A stretch of DNA of 21,121 bases from Euryarchaeota archaeon UBA4 (lineage in GTDB: Archaea; Thermoplasmatota; Poseidoniia; Poseidoniales; Thalassarchaeaceae): contig DAFQ01000003.1 of NCBI GenBank assembly GCA_002497985.1, forward strand, positions 1-21,121, written 5' to 3'. Positions 14,558 to 21,121 of the stretch are shown here, one piece after another; within the stretch, counting starts at the first letter, position 1, and each line of letters opens with the position of its first letter. Position numbers and translations under genes: made by a program. The notes under the pieces were generated by a model. That model searched no databases and was not told the origin of the DNA. It was given only the letters and a program-made list of their open reading frames with translations.

Positions 14558-15502
14558 TCATTCCCACTCTATCGTACCCGGTGGTTTGTGGGTAATATCG
14601 TATACAACACGGTTCACATTGCCCTTTAGGGCGTTGGTAATTTCCGTGCTAATAGAGGAAAGTACCTCGTGAGGGATGGGGGAGTATCTAGCACTCATCC
14701 CATCCATACTGGTTACGGCCCTGACCACTACCGTCTCCCCGTGCACACGGGCATCCCCGTGTACGCCGACGCTCCTGACTGGCAGGAGGGCCGCGAAGTA
14801 TTGCCATGGCAGGTCGCACTTCCCCTCTTCTGCTGCTTCCTTGAGGCGTGTCTCAACAATGTGACATGCCTCTCTGCAGGCCTCGACCCTCTCGGGAGTT
14901 AAGTCCCCCAGAACCCTGACTGCCAGGCCCGGCCCGGGGAATGGCTGCCTTTCACTGGATTTTATTCCCAGTTCCCTGGCCATCTCCCTAACTTCGTCCT
15001 TGTAGAATTCATGGAGAGGCTCGACAATCTCCAGATCGACTTCTTCAGGGAGTCCGCCGACATTGTGGTGACTCTTGATGACGTCCCTCTCCCCCCCTCC
15101 GGACTCAATCCAGTCCGGAGCTATGGTCCCCTGAACCAGGTACTTCGCCCCACAGTATGACTGCTCTTCCTCGAACACGCGGATGAATTGCTCGCCAATG
15201 ACCTTCCGCTTGTGCTCTGGATCGGTCACCCCCTCCAGATTTGAGAAGAATCGTTCTGATGCGTCGACGATCTTCAGTTTGATTCCCATTTCTGAGAACA
15301 TCTCTGAGACTTCCTCCGTCTCGTTCTTTCGCATTAGTCCGGTATCTACGTATACGCAATGCAGTAGGCTTCCCACGGCACGATGAGCTAGGACAGCTGC
15401 CACGCTGCTATCAATTCCCCCAGAGCACGCAATAATAGCGGTTCCATCTATTTGTGACTGGAGCGATTCTATCGCCTCATCAATCAGCATTTGGGTATTC
15501 AT
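14558..15502 (-). CDS. guaAB: GMP synthase, ATP-pyrophosphatase subunit (subunit B)
   Basis: 314 residues from ATG 15502. It amidates XMP to GMP, using ATP and ammonia delivered by a separate glutamine amidotransferase subunit, as in archaea with a split enzyme; that subunit is not in the window. The PP-loop SGGIDSSVAAVLAH lies near 27-40. LVQGTIAPDWIESG, the HHNVGGLP block, ERQPFPGPGLAVRVLG and the C-terminal dimerisation end YDITHKPPGTIEWE are all characteristic. A GTG at 15514 in the same frame would overlap the purE stop as GTGA and add four residues (MSCL). ATG 15502 is preferred because GGTGA (15511-15515) sits 8 nt before it. It is downstream of purE in the same operon, linking two purine-synthesis steps, and is followed by tRNA-Asn. 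Confidence 0.93.
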   Translation of the reverse strand: MNTQMLIDEAIESLQSQIDGTAIIACSGGIDSSVAAVLAHRAVGSLLHCVYVDTGLMRKNETEEVSEMFSEMGIKLKIVDASERFFSNLEGVTDPEHKRKVIGEQFIRVFEEEQSYCGAKYLVQGTIAPDWIESGGGERDVIKSHHNVGGLPEEVDLEIVEPLHEFYKDEVREMARELGIKSSERQPFPGPGLAVRVLGDLTPERVEACREACHIVETRLKEAAEEGKCDLPWQYFAALLPVRSVGVHGDARVHGETVVVRAVTSMDGMSARYSPIPHEVLSSISTEITNALKGNVNRVVYDITHKPPGTIEWE

Positions 15503-15510
15503 CAAGCAGC

Positions 15511-15515
15511 TCACC
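15511..15515 (-). promoter_or_regulatory. Shine-Dalgarno site inside the purE stop region
   Basis: GGTGA on the minus strand contains the purE stop codon (TGA) and lies 8 nt before ATG 15502. It is the main reason for choosing ATG 15502 over GTG 15514 and suggests coupled translation. Confidence 0.5.
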
Positions 15516-15984
15516 CTTGGATTGACTCGTCATCAGCGATGACCTTAGCAGTCATTGCAGAACGGTAATCTGAGTACGTAGAGGCGAGGTCGTTATCAGA
15601 GGTAGCGAGAATCTGGACTGCTAGCGCGCCAGCGTTGTCACCCCTGTCAACACCTACTGTTGCGACTGGCATCCCCGGTGGCATTTGAACAATGGAAAGG
15701 AGTGAGTCGAGAGGCACCTTGCCCCCCACTGGAACTCCAATTACGGGCTTCGTGGTCATTGACGCGATGACTCCGGGGAGTGCGGCTGCAACCCCTGCCA
15801 TTCCAATGAAGACCTTGCATCCGGACTCCTCTGCTGATTCAACGATGCCCTCCAGGTATTTGGGTGCTCGATGTGCAGAAGCAACTCTTATTTCGTAAGA
15901 CACATCGAACTTGTCGAGCACTGTTTTACACTTCTCGGCCACTGGCAGGTCCGACTTGGATCCGAGGACGACGCATATGTCCAT
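15511..15984 (-). CDS. purE: PurE, aminoimidazole ribonucleotide carboxylase/mutase
   Basis: 157 residues, the usual PurE length. It acts in de novo purine synthesis, forming carboxyaminoimidazole ribonucleotide (CAIR). Motifs are GSKSDLP (8-14), SAHRAP (36-41, with the conserved active-site His), AGVAAALPGVIASMTTKPVIGVPV, and DSLLSIVQMPPGMPVATV. Relative to E. coli PurE, the SAALSGVDSL loop is shortened to GGKVPLDSL. Together with the absence of a purK beside it, this raises the possibility of a class II enzyme that uses CO2 directly, but class cannot be settled by eye. It heads an operon with the GMP synthase subunit and has a TATA-like box at leaderless spacing. Confidence 0.94.
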   Translation of the reverse strand: MDICVVLGSKSDLPVAEKCKTVLDKFDVSYEIRVASAHRAPKYLEGIVESAEESGCKVFIGMAGVAAALPGVIASMTTKPVIGVPVGGKVPLDSLLSIVQMPPGMPVATVGVDRGDNAGALAVQILATSDNDLASTYSDYRSAMTAKVIADDESIQG

Positions 15985-16005
15985 GCACGTCGGGAAGGAA
16001 GGAGG

Positions 16006-16012
16006 TTCAAAT
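16006..16012 (-). promoter_or_regulatory. TATA-like box (ATTTGAA) for purE
   Basis: ATTTGAA on the minus strand is centred about 25 nt before the purE ATG at 15984. It shares TTTGAA with the box before the PLD operon. The 42-bp gap to the upstream gene has no Shine-Dalgarno sequence near the start. Confidence 0.45.
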
Positions 16013-16026
16013 GCCTGCCGTATGAG

Positions 16027-16878
16027 TCACTCTTCCTCACAAGGGAGTGTGAAGACACTTGGCCATTCCACGTCATTCAACTGGATGGGGGGTTTGGAAA
16101 GAGCATCTGCCAGGGCTTCTGATTCGGGATGCCCCTCGAAGAAGCAGTCCTGCACGAAGCCCGTGTGATGCCTATAGGCCAAACAAACGAAGTCGTGTCC
16201 CGCTCGACTGCCCCCACTAATCATGAGAGAGCCGCTTTCCATGGCAAGTATTGCCATGGGTCCCCGAATCCATCTGTCTGACAGAATGGTCCAATGACTG
16301 TCAATTTCCATTCTCCCCGATTCCCCCCTATTCACAGGAGCAACAAATCGTGCAGGAGGTATGGCAAAGGATTCCGACATCATCGAAAAGGAACGAATCA
16401 TTGAGATAACGAAAAATGAGTAAGAAATCCACCCGAATCGAGGATCAAGCTCTACATGGAGTGGGAAGACTACGGTCCCTGCTGCGAGGAGTTTCCAGTC
16501 TATCGGCAGAGAGAGAAGGGTCCCCCCTGATGAGGGCTGGGAGTTCCGCTCCATCACCAATGGAATGACCAACAATGACCAGGATATCAAAAATAAGGTC
16601 AAAGCGACAGTTTGGTCATCAGGGGTTTTTCCAGGGAATATCAATGGGAAGGAGCACGCGATCAGGAAGAATGGCGCCCAAGCGAACGGTTTGAGTAGGC
16701 CCCATGCTATAGGCCTCAATCTCTGCCTATGCCAACCTCCTCGAGTTGATTCAGCGTCGCCCCACTCAGAGGGCAGAGGAAGTTCGCCCTTCCTCAGAGA
16801 GGGGGGGAGGACCCCTCCTTCGATGCCCCACCATGATGGATTCCCCAGTAACCAGAACCTCTCTCCTGACCCCTCCAT
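16027..16878 (-). CDS. Unrecognised membrane protein with C-terminal soluble domain
   Basis: 283 residues; I do not recognise the family. A polar N-terminal region (1-55, including SWWGIEGGVLPPSLRKGELP) precedes four likely membrane segments: about 56-82 (around FAWAPFFLIACSFPLIF), 91-109 (TVALTLFLISWSLLVIPLV), 128-142 (KLLAAGTVVFPLHVEL) and 148-167 (FGWISYSFFVISMIRSF). The rest (about 170-283) is soluble and ends in the acidic CEEE. No catalytic motif stands out. It lies 46 nt after gcvPB on the same strand but has its own TATA-like box at leaderless spacing, so it need not be part of the glycine decarboxylase transcript. The unbroken frame of this length and its tight fit between gene ends support a real gene. 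Confidence 0.75.
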   Translation of the reverse strand: MEGSGERFWLLGNPSWWGIEGGVLPPSLRKGELPLPSEWGDAESTRGGWHRQRLRPIAWGLLKPFAWAPFFLIACSFPLIFPGKTPDDQTVALTLFLISWSLLVIPLVMERNSQPSSGGTLLSLPIDWKLLAAGTVVFPLHVELDPRFGWISYSFFVISMIRSFSMMSESFAIPPARFVAPVNRGESGRMEIDSHWTILSDRWIRGPMAILAMESGSLMISGGSRAGHDFVCLAYRHHTGFVQDCFFEGHPESEALADALSKPPIQLNDVEWPSVFTLPCEEE

Positions 16879-16901
16879 AGCTCTCGGAAGCGGAACATGG
16901 C

Positions 16902-16907
16902 ATTATC
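16902..16907 (-). promoter_or_regulatory. TATA-like box (GATAAT) for the membrane protein gene
   Basis: GATAAT on the minus strand is centred about 27 nt before the ATG at 16878, within the 46-bp gap after gcvPB. The spacing matches the leaderless pattern of other genes here. Confidence 0.4.
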
Positions 16908-16924
16908 GCCTTCGGCGCCCGGAC

Positions 16925-18421
16925 TCACTTTTCACAGGGGTGCCTCAATACAAGATTCCTTGCCGCTTGTACCTCATCGACCCTCCTGACATCAGTAGTG
17001 TGAGGAGCAGTGGTGACTACAGAGGGGTCTTCTGACAATATGGCCAGGAAGTCCTCTGCGAACTTGTCCATGACCTCAATTGACTCGGTCTCAGTTGGCT
17101 CGATCATCAAGCACTCGGGAACAATCATCGGGAAATACAGGGTTGGTGACATGTATCCGTAGTCGAGGAGCCGCTTAGCCACATCCTTTCCTGAAACGCC
17201 CACGGCTTCCTTGAGTGGGCTCATCGATAGGGTGAATTCGTGCTTGACGAAATCCACAGTGGCGCCATCGACAGGCATGGCAGGAATTTTCTCCCTGACA
17301 TCAGATTCGGGATTCAATATTCGATGTCGTAGATAGTTAGCATTCAGAACCGCGTGCTCGCTCATTAGCTCCAATTCACGACCATAACGGCGGTAGAATG
17401 CCCAAGCGCGGACCACTGCTCCTGCGTTTCCATGCCATTGCTGGACCTTCCCTATGGTCTTGTCAGGAGTTCTCCAGAAGTATCGATAACCATCGCCGGT
17501 CGCTCCGCCGTCCTCGACTTCCCCCCTATCAGCAACAGGAGATGGGACATAGTCAGCGAGATGCCCCCTTACACCGATGGGGCCACTTCCGGGGCCACCA
17601 CCACCGTGGGGCTGGCTGAAGGTCTTGTGTAGATTGTAATGCACGGCATCGAAACCCATCAAACCAGGGTTTGTCTTACCCAGTATAGCATTGAAGTTAG
17701 CACCATCGTAGTACATTTGCCCTCCTGCGGAATGGACTATGTCGGCGGCTTCTGAAATCTCCGGTTCAAAGACGCCAAGAGTGCTAGGGTTCGTAATCAT
17801 CATCGCCGCGGTATCATCACCAACCGCCTCCCTCAGGGCATCGAGGTCTAGGAATCCGTTTGGTGAACTGGGTATCTCAATAATCTCGTAACCACACATT
17901 GCAGCCGAGGCAGGATTAGTTCCGTGAGCTGAATCTGGTACTATCACCTTGTTCCTATGGGATTGTCCATTGTCCTTGTGATACTCCTGAATGCACCTAA
18001 TTGCTGCAAATTCGCCCTGCGCCCCTGCTACAGGCTGAAGTGTTACTTGATCCATTCCCGAGCATACTTCGAGCATCTCTTGCATCTCAAAGAATATTGA
18101 AAGAAGGCCTTGGATTTGATGCTCTGGCTGGAGGGGATGGACTCGGTCAATTCCCGGCAATTGGACTATTCTCTCATTTACACGGGGGTTGTGCTTCATC
18201 GTACATGACCCCAGGGGGTAGAACCCAGTATCGATTCCGAAATTCCTCTGGGATAGCCATGTGTAGTGCCTCACTAGTTCGGGCTCGCTGGCTCGGGGCC
18301 AACGAGGCAGGTCGGCACGACGTAGTGAAATGGGCACTGTTGAAATGGCATCCTCGGAGATAGGGGGTGGCTGGGACCAGCCGGTTCCTTCTGCTCCATT
18401 GAAACTGAAAATATCACTCAC
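16925..18421 (-). CDS. gcvPB: Glycine dehydrogenase (decarboxylating), subunit 2
   Basis: 498 residues from a GTG start. It is the catalytic half of the split P-protein of the glycine cleavage system; with subunit 1 it decarboxylates glycine by pyridoxal phosphate and passes the aminomethyl group to lipoyl-H-protein. Seen are TGFYPLGSCTMKHNP (65-79), QPVAGAQGE (129-137), DSAHGTNPASA (163-173) and NLHKTFSQPHGGGGPG (263-278), where K266 is the Schiff-base lysine. Length is normal for the family. The GTG overlaps the gcvPA stop as GTGA and is preceded by GGAGG 10 nt upstream (18432-18436), so the subunits are translationally coupled. The T and H proteins are not in the window. Confidence 0.95.
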   Translation of the reverse strand: MSDIFSFNGAEGTGWSQPPPISEDAISTVPISLRRADLPRWPRASEPELVRHYTWLSQRNFGIDTGFYPLGSCTMKHNPRVNERIVQLPGIDRVHPLQPEHQIQGLLSIFFEMQEMLEVCSGMDQVTLQPVAGAQGEFAAIRCIQEYHKDNGQSHRNKVIVPDSAHGTNPASAAMCGYEIIEIPSSPNGFLDLDALREAVGDDTAAMMITNPSTLGVFEPEISEAADIVHSAGGQMYYDGANFNAILGKTNPGLMGFDAVHYNLHKTFSQPHGGGGPGSGPIGVRGHLADYVPSPVADRGEVEDGGATGDGYRYFWRTPDKTIGKVQQWHGNAGAVVRAWAFYRRYGRELELMSEHAVLNANYLRHRILNPESDVREKIPAMPVDGATVDFVKHEFTLSMSPLKEAVGVSGKDVAKRLLDYGYMSPTLYFPMIVPECLMIEPTETESIEVMDKFAEDFLAILSEDPSVVTTAPHTTDVRRVDEVQAARNLVLRHPCEK

Positions 18422-19785
18422 TTGCTAACTCCCTCCACCCACGCAGAAAGGACTGTGGACAGTGCTTCGATGTCCGAATTACTGGTCCTCTCATCACAAC
18501 CTATCAGGAGTCTATCGGACATGGATTCCCACCAATCCCCCAACGGGAATCCCCCAAGCACCCCATTCCTGTCCATGTAGTCGACGGCCAATCTAGCATC
18601 ACCCGGTAGCTCTACCACGAATTCACGGAAGTTTGAGTTGTTTGACTCGACTACCTCCACGCCGGGTATGGAAGCCATGGCAGACTTGGTTGATTCTGTT
18701 GCAGCTGCAACCCTAAGAGCGAGCCTCTCGAGACCCTCTGGTCCGAGCATTGCCATGTGCATTGCCCCCATCAATGCGATCAGCGTCTCGTTGGAGCAGA
18801 TATTGGAAGTTGCACGATGCCTGCGAATATGTTGCTCTCTTGTGGAAAGTGTGAGTGTGAAGGCGTCGAGTCCGTCTTCATCGACAGTCTGCCCCACTAT
18901 TCTTCCCGGCATTTGACGAAGGTAGTCCTTTCCACAGGCGAACAGCCCATAAATTGGGCCGCCGGCTGTTGGGCCGATACCGAATGGCTGGCCTTCCCCC
19001 ACCACGATGTCAGCTCCGTATTTTCCAGGGGCCTCCATGATGCCCAATGAGACCGCATCTACACAAACTACCAATGCAGTGTGTTCACCAATTATTTCCT
19101 TCAATCTGGTGATTCCCTCGTCCATCACCCCAAATGCGTTCGGTTGCTCCACGTATACCGCACAGGATCCTGTTGCTTCCTGAGCCGCTTCCAAGTCTAT
19201 CCTGCCATCAGTTCCGTGCTTGAGGGGGCGTAATTCGATGCCGCCGCCCTGCGTGTAGTTCCGTATTACAGACATCTTGTGAGGAGGGACGAACTCAGAG
19301 ACGTAAACTACTCCCTTTTGGGTTGCCTTCCTTCCTTTCACCCTGACTGCGCAGGTTATTGCCTCGGCAGCTGCAGTACTGGAGTCGTACATCGAGACAT
19401 TTGATACTGGAAGCCCTACGAGTTCTGAAATCATCGTCTGAAATTCCCACATCGCCTGGAGCATGCCCTGACTGACCTCTGGTTGGTAAGGGGTGTAAGA
19501 TGTAAGAAACTCGCCGCGTGTTGCGAGCATCCCCACCATTGTGGGAACGAAATTTCTCGCTAGTCCCGCAGAAAGGAAAGAGGGGCGTGAATCCAAATCG
19601 ATATTGGCCCCTAGAAGCCTCTGAGCGTCCGCCCAAATTTCTTCCTCTGACTGAGGGGGGCGGAGTGGCAGGGGGCCGTCCGTTCTAATCTTCTCAGGAA
19701 TGTCTGAAAATAGATCTTCGATTCCAGAAAGTCCCATTGCACTGAGCATTTCTTGCTCCCTGCCGAGGTTCGGAAGTTGGTCCAT
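18418..19785 (-). CDS. gcvPA: Glycine dehydrogenase (decarboxylating), subunit 1
   Basis: 455 residues from ATG 19785 (MDQLPNLGREQEML). It is the N-terminal half of the split glycine decarboxylase and forms the P-protein with GcvPB. Typical stretches include FLTSYTPYQPEVSQGMLQAM, the MYDSSTAAAEA block, ERQ-type loops replaced by EQPNAFGVMD, GGPIYGLFACGKDYLRQMPGR, and TREQHIRRHRATSNICSNE. The frame is open for 46 codons upstream to 19923, but that extension overlaps the divergent gene's start and is unlike the family. The sequence GGGGAG lies about 6 nt before ATG 19785 and fits a ribosome-binding site. A TATA-like box lies 38 nt upstream, implying a short leader of about 10 nt, unlike the leaderless genes nearby. 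Confidence 0.94.
   Translation of the reverse strand: MDQLPNLGREQEMLSAMGLSGIEDLFSDIPEKIRTDGPLPLRPPQSEEEIWADAQRLLGANIDLDSRPSFLSAGLARNFVPTMVGMLATRGEFLTSYTPYQPEVSQGMLQAMWEFQTMISELVGLPVSNVSMYDSSTAAAEAITCAVRVKGRKATQKGVVYVSEFVPPHKMSVIRNYTQGGGIELRPLKHGTDGRIDLEAAQEATGSCAVYVEQPNAFGVMDEGITRLKEIIGEHTALVVCVDAVSLGIMEAPGKYGADIVVGEGQPFGIGPTAGGPIYGLFACGKDYLRQMPGRIVGQTVDEDGLDAFTLTLSTREQHIRRHRATSNICSNETLIALMGAMHMAMLGPEGLERLALRVAAATESTKSAMASIPGVEVVESNNSNFREFVVELPGDARLAVDYMDRNGVLGGFPLGDWWESMSDRLLIGCDERTSNSDIEALSTVLSAWVEGVSK
18432..18436 (-). promoter_or_regulatory. Shine-Dalgarno site for gcvPB
   Basis: GGAGG on the minus strand lies inside the 3' end of gcvPA, 10 nt before the GTG at 18421. It supports that start and coupled expression of the two subunits. 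Confidence 0.55.
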
Positions 19786-19819
19786 ACTGCTCCCCTTAGT
19801 GTCTTGCCCGTCGAGAGAG

Positions 19820-19827
19820 TATATGAT
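19820..19827 (-). promoter_or_regulatory. TATA-like box (ATCATATA) for gcvPA-gcvPB
   Basis: ATCATATA on the minus strand lies about 38 nt before ATG 19785, leaving room for a leader of roughly 10 nt that would contain GGGGAG. It is in the 124-bp divergent region shared with the SDR-like gene. Confidence 0.5.
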
Positions 19828-19875
19828 TTTCTTCGGTCGATGGCCTGCAAATTGACCATCACGCCACCGACACAC

Positions 19876-19882
19876 TCTTATT
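19876..19882 (+). promoter_or_regulatory. TATA-like box (TCTTATT) for the SDR-like gene
   Basis: TCTTATT is centred about 31 nt before ATG 19910. This spacing fits 19910 as the start and is too short (16 nt) for the upstream in-frame GTG at 19895. Confidence 0.45.
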
Positions 19883-19909
19883 CCTCCGGACTGAGTGCCG
19901 CACGTCAAC

Positions 19910-20755
19910 ATGAGAGTCGCCATTACAGCATCGGATTCATTCGTCGCCCCCTACATAGTGGAAGCGCTCGGTGACAGGGCTGTTGTCATCCCCGATGAGG
20001 TTCTCGAGGACCAGACTTCTCTTGACGTGATGCTGACCCCCTGTACTGCACTAATTCACATCAATTCGCGTCCTGTAAACACCTCGGTTGCAAGAAATGA
20101 GAGAGAGGCAAAGATAGTGATGAGGGAAGCAGCGAGGCCCGTTCTGAATGCGGTAGACAGACATGGTGAGCTTCACCTCATTATCCTCGGGACTCTGAGG
20201 GTTCATCCCCAATGGTACCCAGGTGACGACTACTATGGCCCGGAATCCACCCTCTCGCCACGGGACACTGCAGCCGAAGGTCAGCTTTGGATAGAAGAGA
20301 ATGCGCTGGAGAGGGCGGAGACAGGAAGGCCGGTTAGTGTGATCAGGGCGTCTAATGTCCAGGGAGTTCCACTTGATGGGCCACCTGGAAATGGGATACT
20401 ACACCGATGGGCCATGGAGAGCCAGATGGGCTGGGTAAATGTCCCTGGTTCTGGAGAGGACGTCAAGGATTTCATTCACATCGAGGACCTGGTAAGGATT
20501 ATCGAAACCGTATTGCAGGACCCCCCTCTGACCAGGGAGAGTTTCGCAGTCGGGTCTGGAAAGGGCATTACAATGAGCGATTTGGCTGAGATATACAACC
20601 AGAGAACCGGGGCCACGGCCGAACTAAACCAGAACTCGGACACCGAGGTCTGGGGAATAGTTGACGCGTGGTACCTAGAACACAGATGTGGATTCAGGCC
20701 GCAAATAAGTCTCGAAGAGATGGTTGAAGAGGCGTTGGAAGTATCTAATCACTAG
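19910..20755 (+). CDS. Extended-SDR (NAD-dependent epimerase/dehydratase-like) protein with degenerate motifs
   Basis: 281 residues from ATG 19910. The fold is recognisable as an extended short-chain dehydrogenase of the nucleotide-sugar epimerase/dehydratase type: an N-terminal beta-alpha unit (RVAITASDSFVAPYIVEAL), HLIILGTLRVHP, a substrate-domain block VIRASNVQGVPLDGPPG, and DFIHIEDLVRIIETVLQDP (187-205). Key residues are missing. The usual TGxxGxxG is TASDSFVA (6-13), with Ala, Ser and Ala in the three glycine positions. The region that should carry YxxxK reads AAEGQLWIE (121-129), with Ala for Tyr and Gln for Lys. It may be a pseudoenzyme, bind a different ligand, or serve as a scaffold or regulator. 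No frameshift is seen and the reading frame is intact. It is divergent from gcvPA and overlaps the convergent gene by 11 bp. The true substrate is unknown. Confidence 0.75.
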   Translation: MRVAITASDSFVAPYIVEALGDRAVVIPDEVLEDQTSLDVMLTPCTALIHINSRPVNTSVARNEREAKIVMREAARPVLNAVDRHGELHLIILGTLRVHPQWYPGDDYYGPESTLSPRDTAAEGQLWIEENALERAETGRPVSVIRASNVQGVPLDGPPGNGILHRWAMESQMGWVNVPGSGEDVKDFIHIEDLVRIIETVLQDPPLTRESFAVGSGKGITMSDLAEIYNQRTGATAELNQNSDTEVWGIVDAWYLEHRCGFRPQISLEEMVEEALEVSNH

Positions 20756-21121
20756 CGCCCAATATTATCCTCTTTCGGATGGCGTTCCAACCTTGTACTG
20801 AGGCTGTCATTGATCCTTCATAACCAGTCTTGAATTCGCCCGTATCAGCGGAAGGATGCAACCTAATCTCAACTTCTCCAATGTCCTTGATTTCAGCAAT
20901 AATCGTACTTCCCCCTCTGAATTCTTCTGAAAGGCCGATTCCGAAAGTCTTCTCCAATGAAGATATCCTGAATGAAACATCATGTGAAGTTCCCGAATGG
21001 ACTTCTATCAGTCGCTTCTGATCCGACATCAGCCTAGCTTGGGTGAAAGACTGCACTACCTCAGAAAGTGAGCCCTGACTGGAGTCGCTCGGATTCGGCT
21101 CTGGCGCGGCTGGTGGCTCGG
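20745..21121 (-). CDS. Unrecognised protein, C-terminal fragment (runs off right edge)
   Basis: The minus-strand frame from the TAG at 20745 stays open to the last base, so the gene continues beyond the window; the GTG at 21056 is probably internal. About 125 residues are visible. They begin with a Pro/Ala/Glu-rich linker (EPPAAPEPNPSDSSQG), then a short helical segment (SLSEVVQSFTQARLMSDQKR) and a mixed, apparently beta-rich domain (HDVSFRISSLEKTFGIGLS to GWNAIRKRIILGASD). The linker suggests a multidomain protein. I do not recognise the domain. The 3' end overlaps the SDR-like gene by 11 bp. Confidence 0.6.
   Translation of the reverse strand, partial: EPPAAPEPNPSDSSQGSLSEVVQSFTQARLMSDQKRLIEVHSGTSHDVSFRISSLEKTFGIGLSEEFRGGSTIIAEIKDIGEVEIRLHPSADTGEFKTGYEGSMTASVQGWNAIRKRIILGASD

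Noticed and set aside
14669..14902. Plus-strand open frames across the GMP synthase gene
   Set aside because: They are shadows of a highly conserved gene on the other strand, with no independent start signal.
19895..19909. GTG start five codons upstream for the SDR-like protein
   Set aside because: It is only about 16 nt after the TATA-like box, so it would probably not be transcribed, and MRVAITAS begins exactly where the Rossmann first strand should.
19786..19923. 46-codon N-terminal extension of gcvPA
   Set aside because: It overlaps the divergent gene's promoter and start, does not look like GcvPA, and includes the TATA-like box. ATG 19785 has GGGGAG upstream.

Overview
The window looks like a compact archaeal chromosome segment, most likely from a marine Thermoplasmatota (Marine Group II / Candidatus Poseidoniales-like). 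The lineage is inferred from gene content: an archaeal-type serine hydroxymethyltransferase, a stand-alone GMP synthase ATPase subunit, a two-subunit glycine decarboxylase, TATA-type promoters set for leaderless transcripts, a PGF-CTERM-like sorting tail, and several large secreted proteins with Ca-binding Asp-rich repeats, Ig-like repeats and an M60-type peptidase. Coding density is very high. No intergenic gap exceeds about 130 bp, several junctions overlap, and I see no mobile element, CRISPR array or rRNA.

Layout. 1-1245 (+) is the 3' part of an exported, C-terminally anchored protein with CD36/PorA-like features. 1308-6682 (+) is a three-gene operon: a secreted two-HKD phospholipase D/nuclease-like protein with lamin-tail domains, a bacterial-size pyrimidine-nucleoside (thymidine) phosphorylase, and a multi-pass membrane acyltransferase. 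6667-10695 (-) is a 1342-residue lipoprotein with five putative Ig repeats, a GATase-like domain, an M60 metallopeptidase domain and an FN3-like end. 10729-12009 (-) is glyA. 12118-14439 (+), divergent from glyA, is an extremely acidic thrombospondin-type-3 repeat protein ending in a PGF-CTERM-like signal.

14440-14515 (-) is tRNA-Asn(GTT) with an encoded CCA, directly abutting the preceding stop codon. 14558-15984 (-) holds purE and the GMP synthase ATP-pyrophosphatase subunit. 16027-16878 (-) is an unrecognised membrane protein. 16925-19785 (-) is gcvPA-gcvPB. 19910-20755 (+), divergent from gcvPA, is an extended-SDR (nucleotide-sugar epimerase-like) protein that has lost its nucleotide-binding glycines and YxxxK motif. 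20745 to the right edge (-) is the 3' end of an unknown Pro/Ala-rich-linker protein.

Two themes emerge. The first is surface degradation and scavenging: an M60 glycopeptide-directed peptidase, an HKD nuclease/phospholipase next to a nucleoside phosphorylase, and Ca-binding adhesin-like proteins, held at the cell surface by at least three different anchors. The second is glycine/one-carbon/purine metabolism: SHMT, glycine decarboxylase, PurE and GMP synthase. The translation signals are also informative. Genes at the head of a transcript have a TATA-like box about 25-27 nt before the start codon, whereas internal genes have strong Shine-Dalgarno sequences and GTGA stop/start overlaps.
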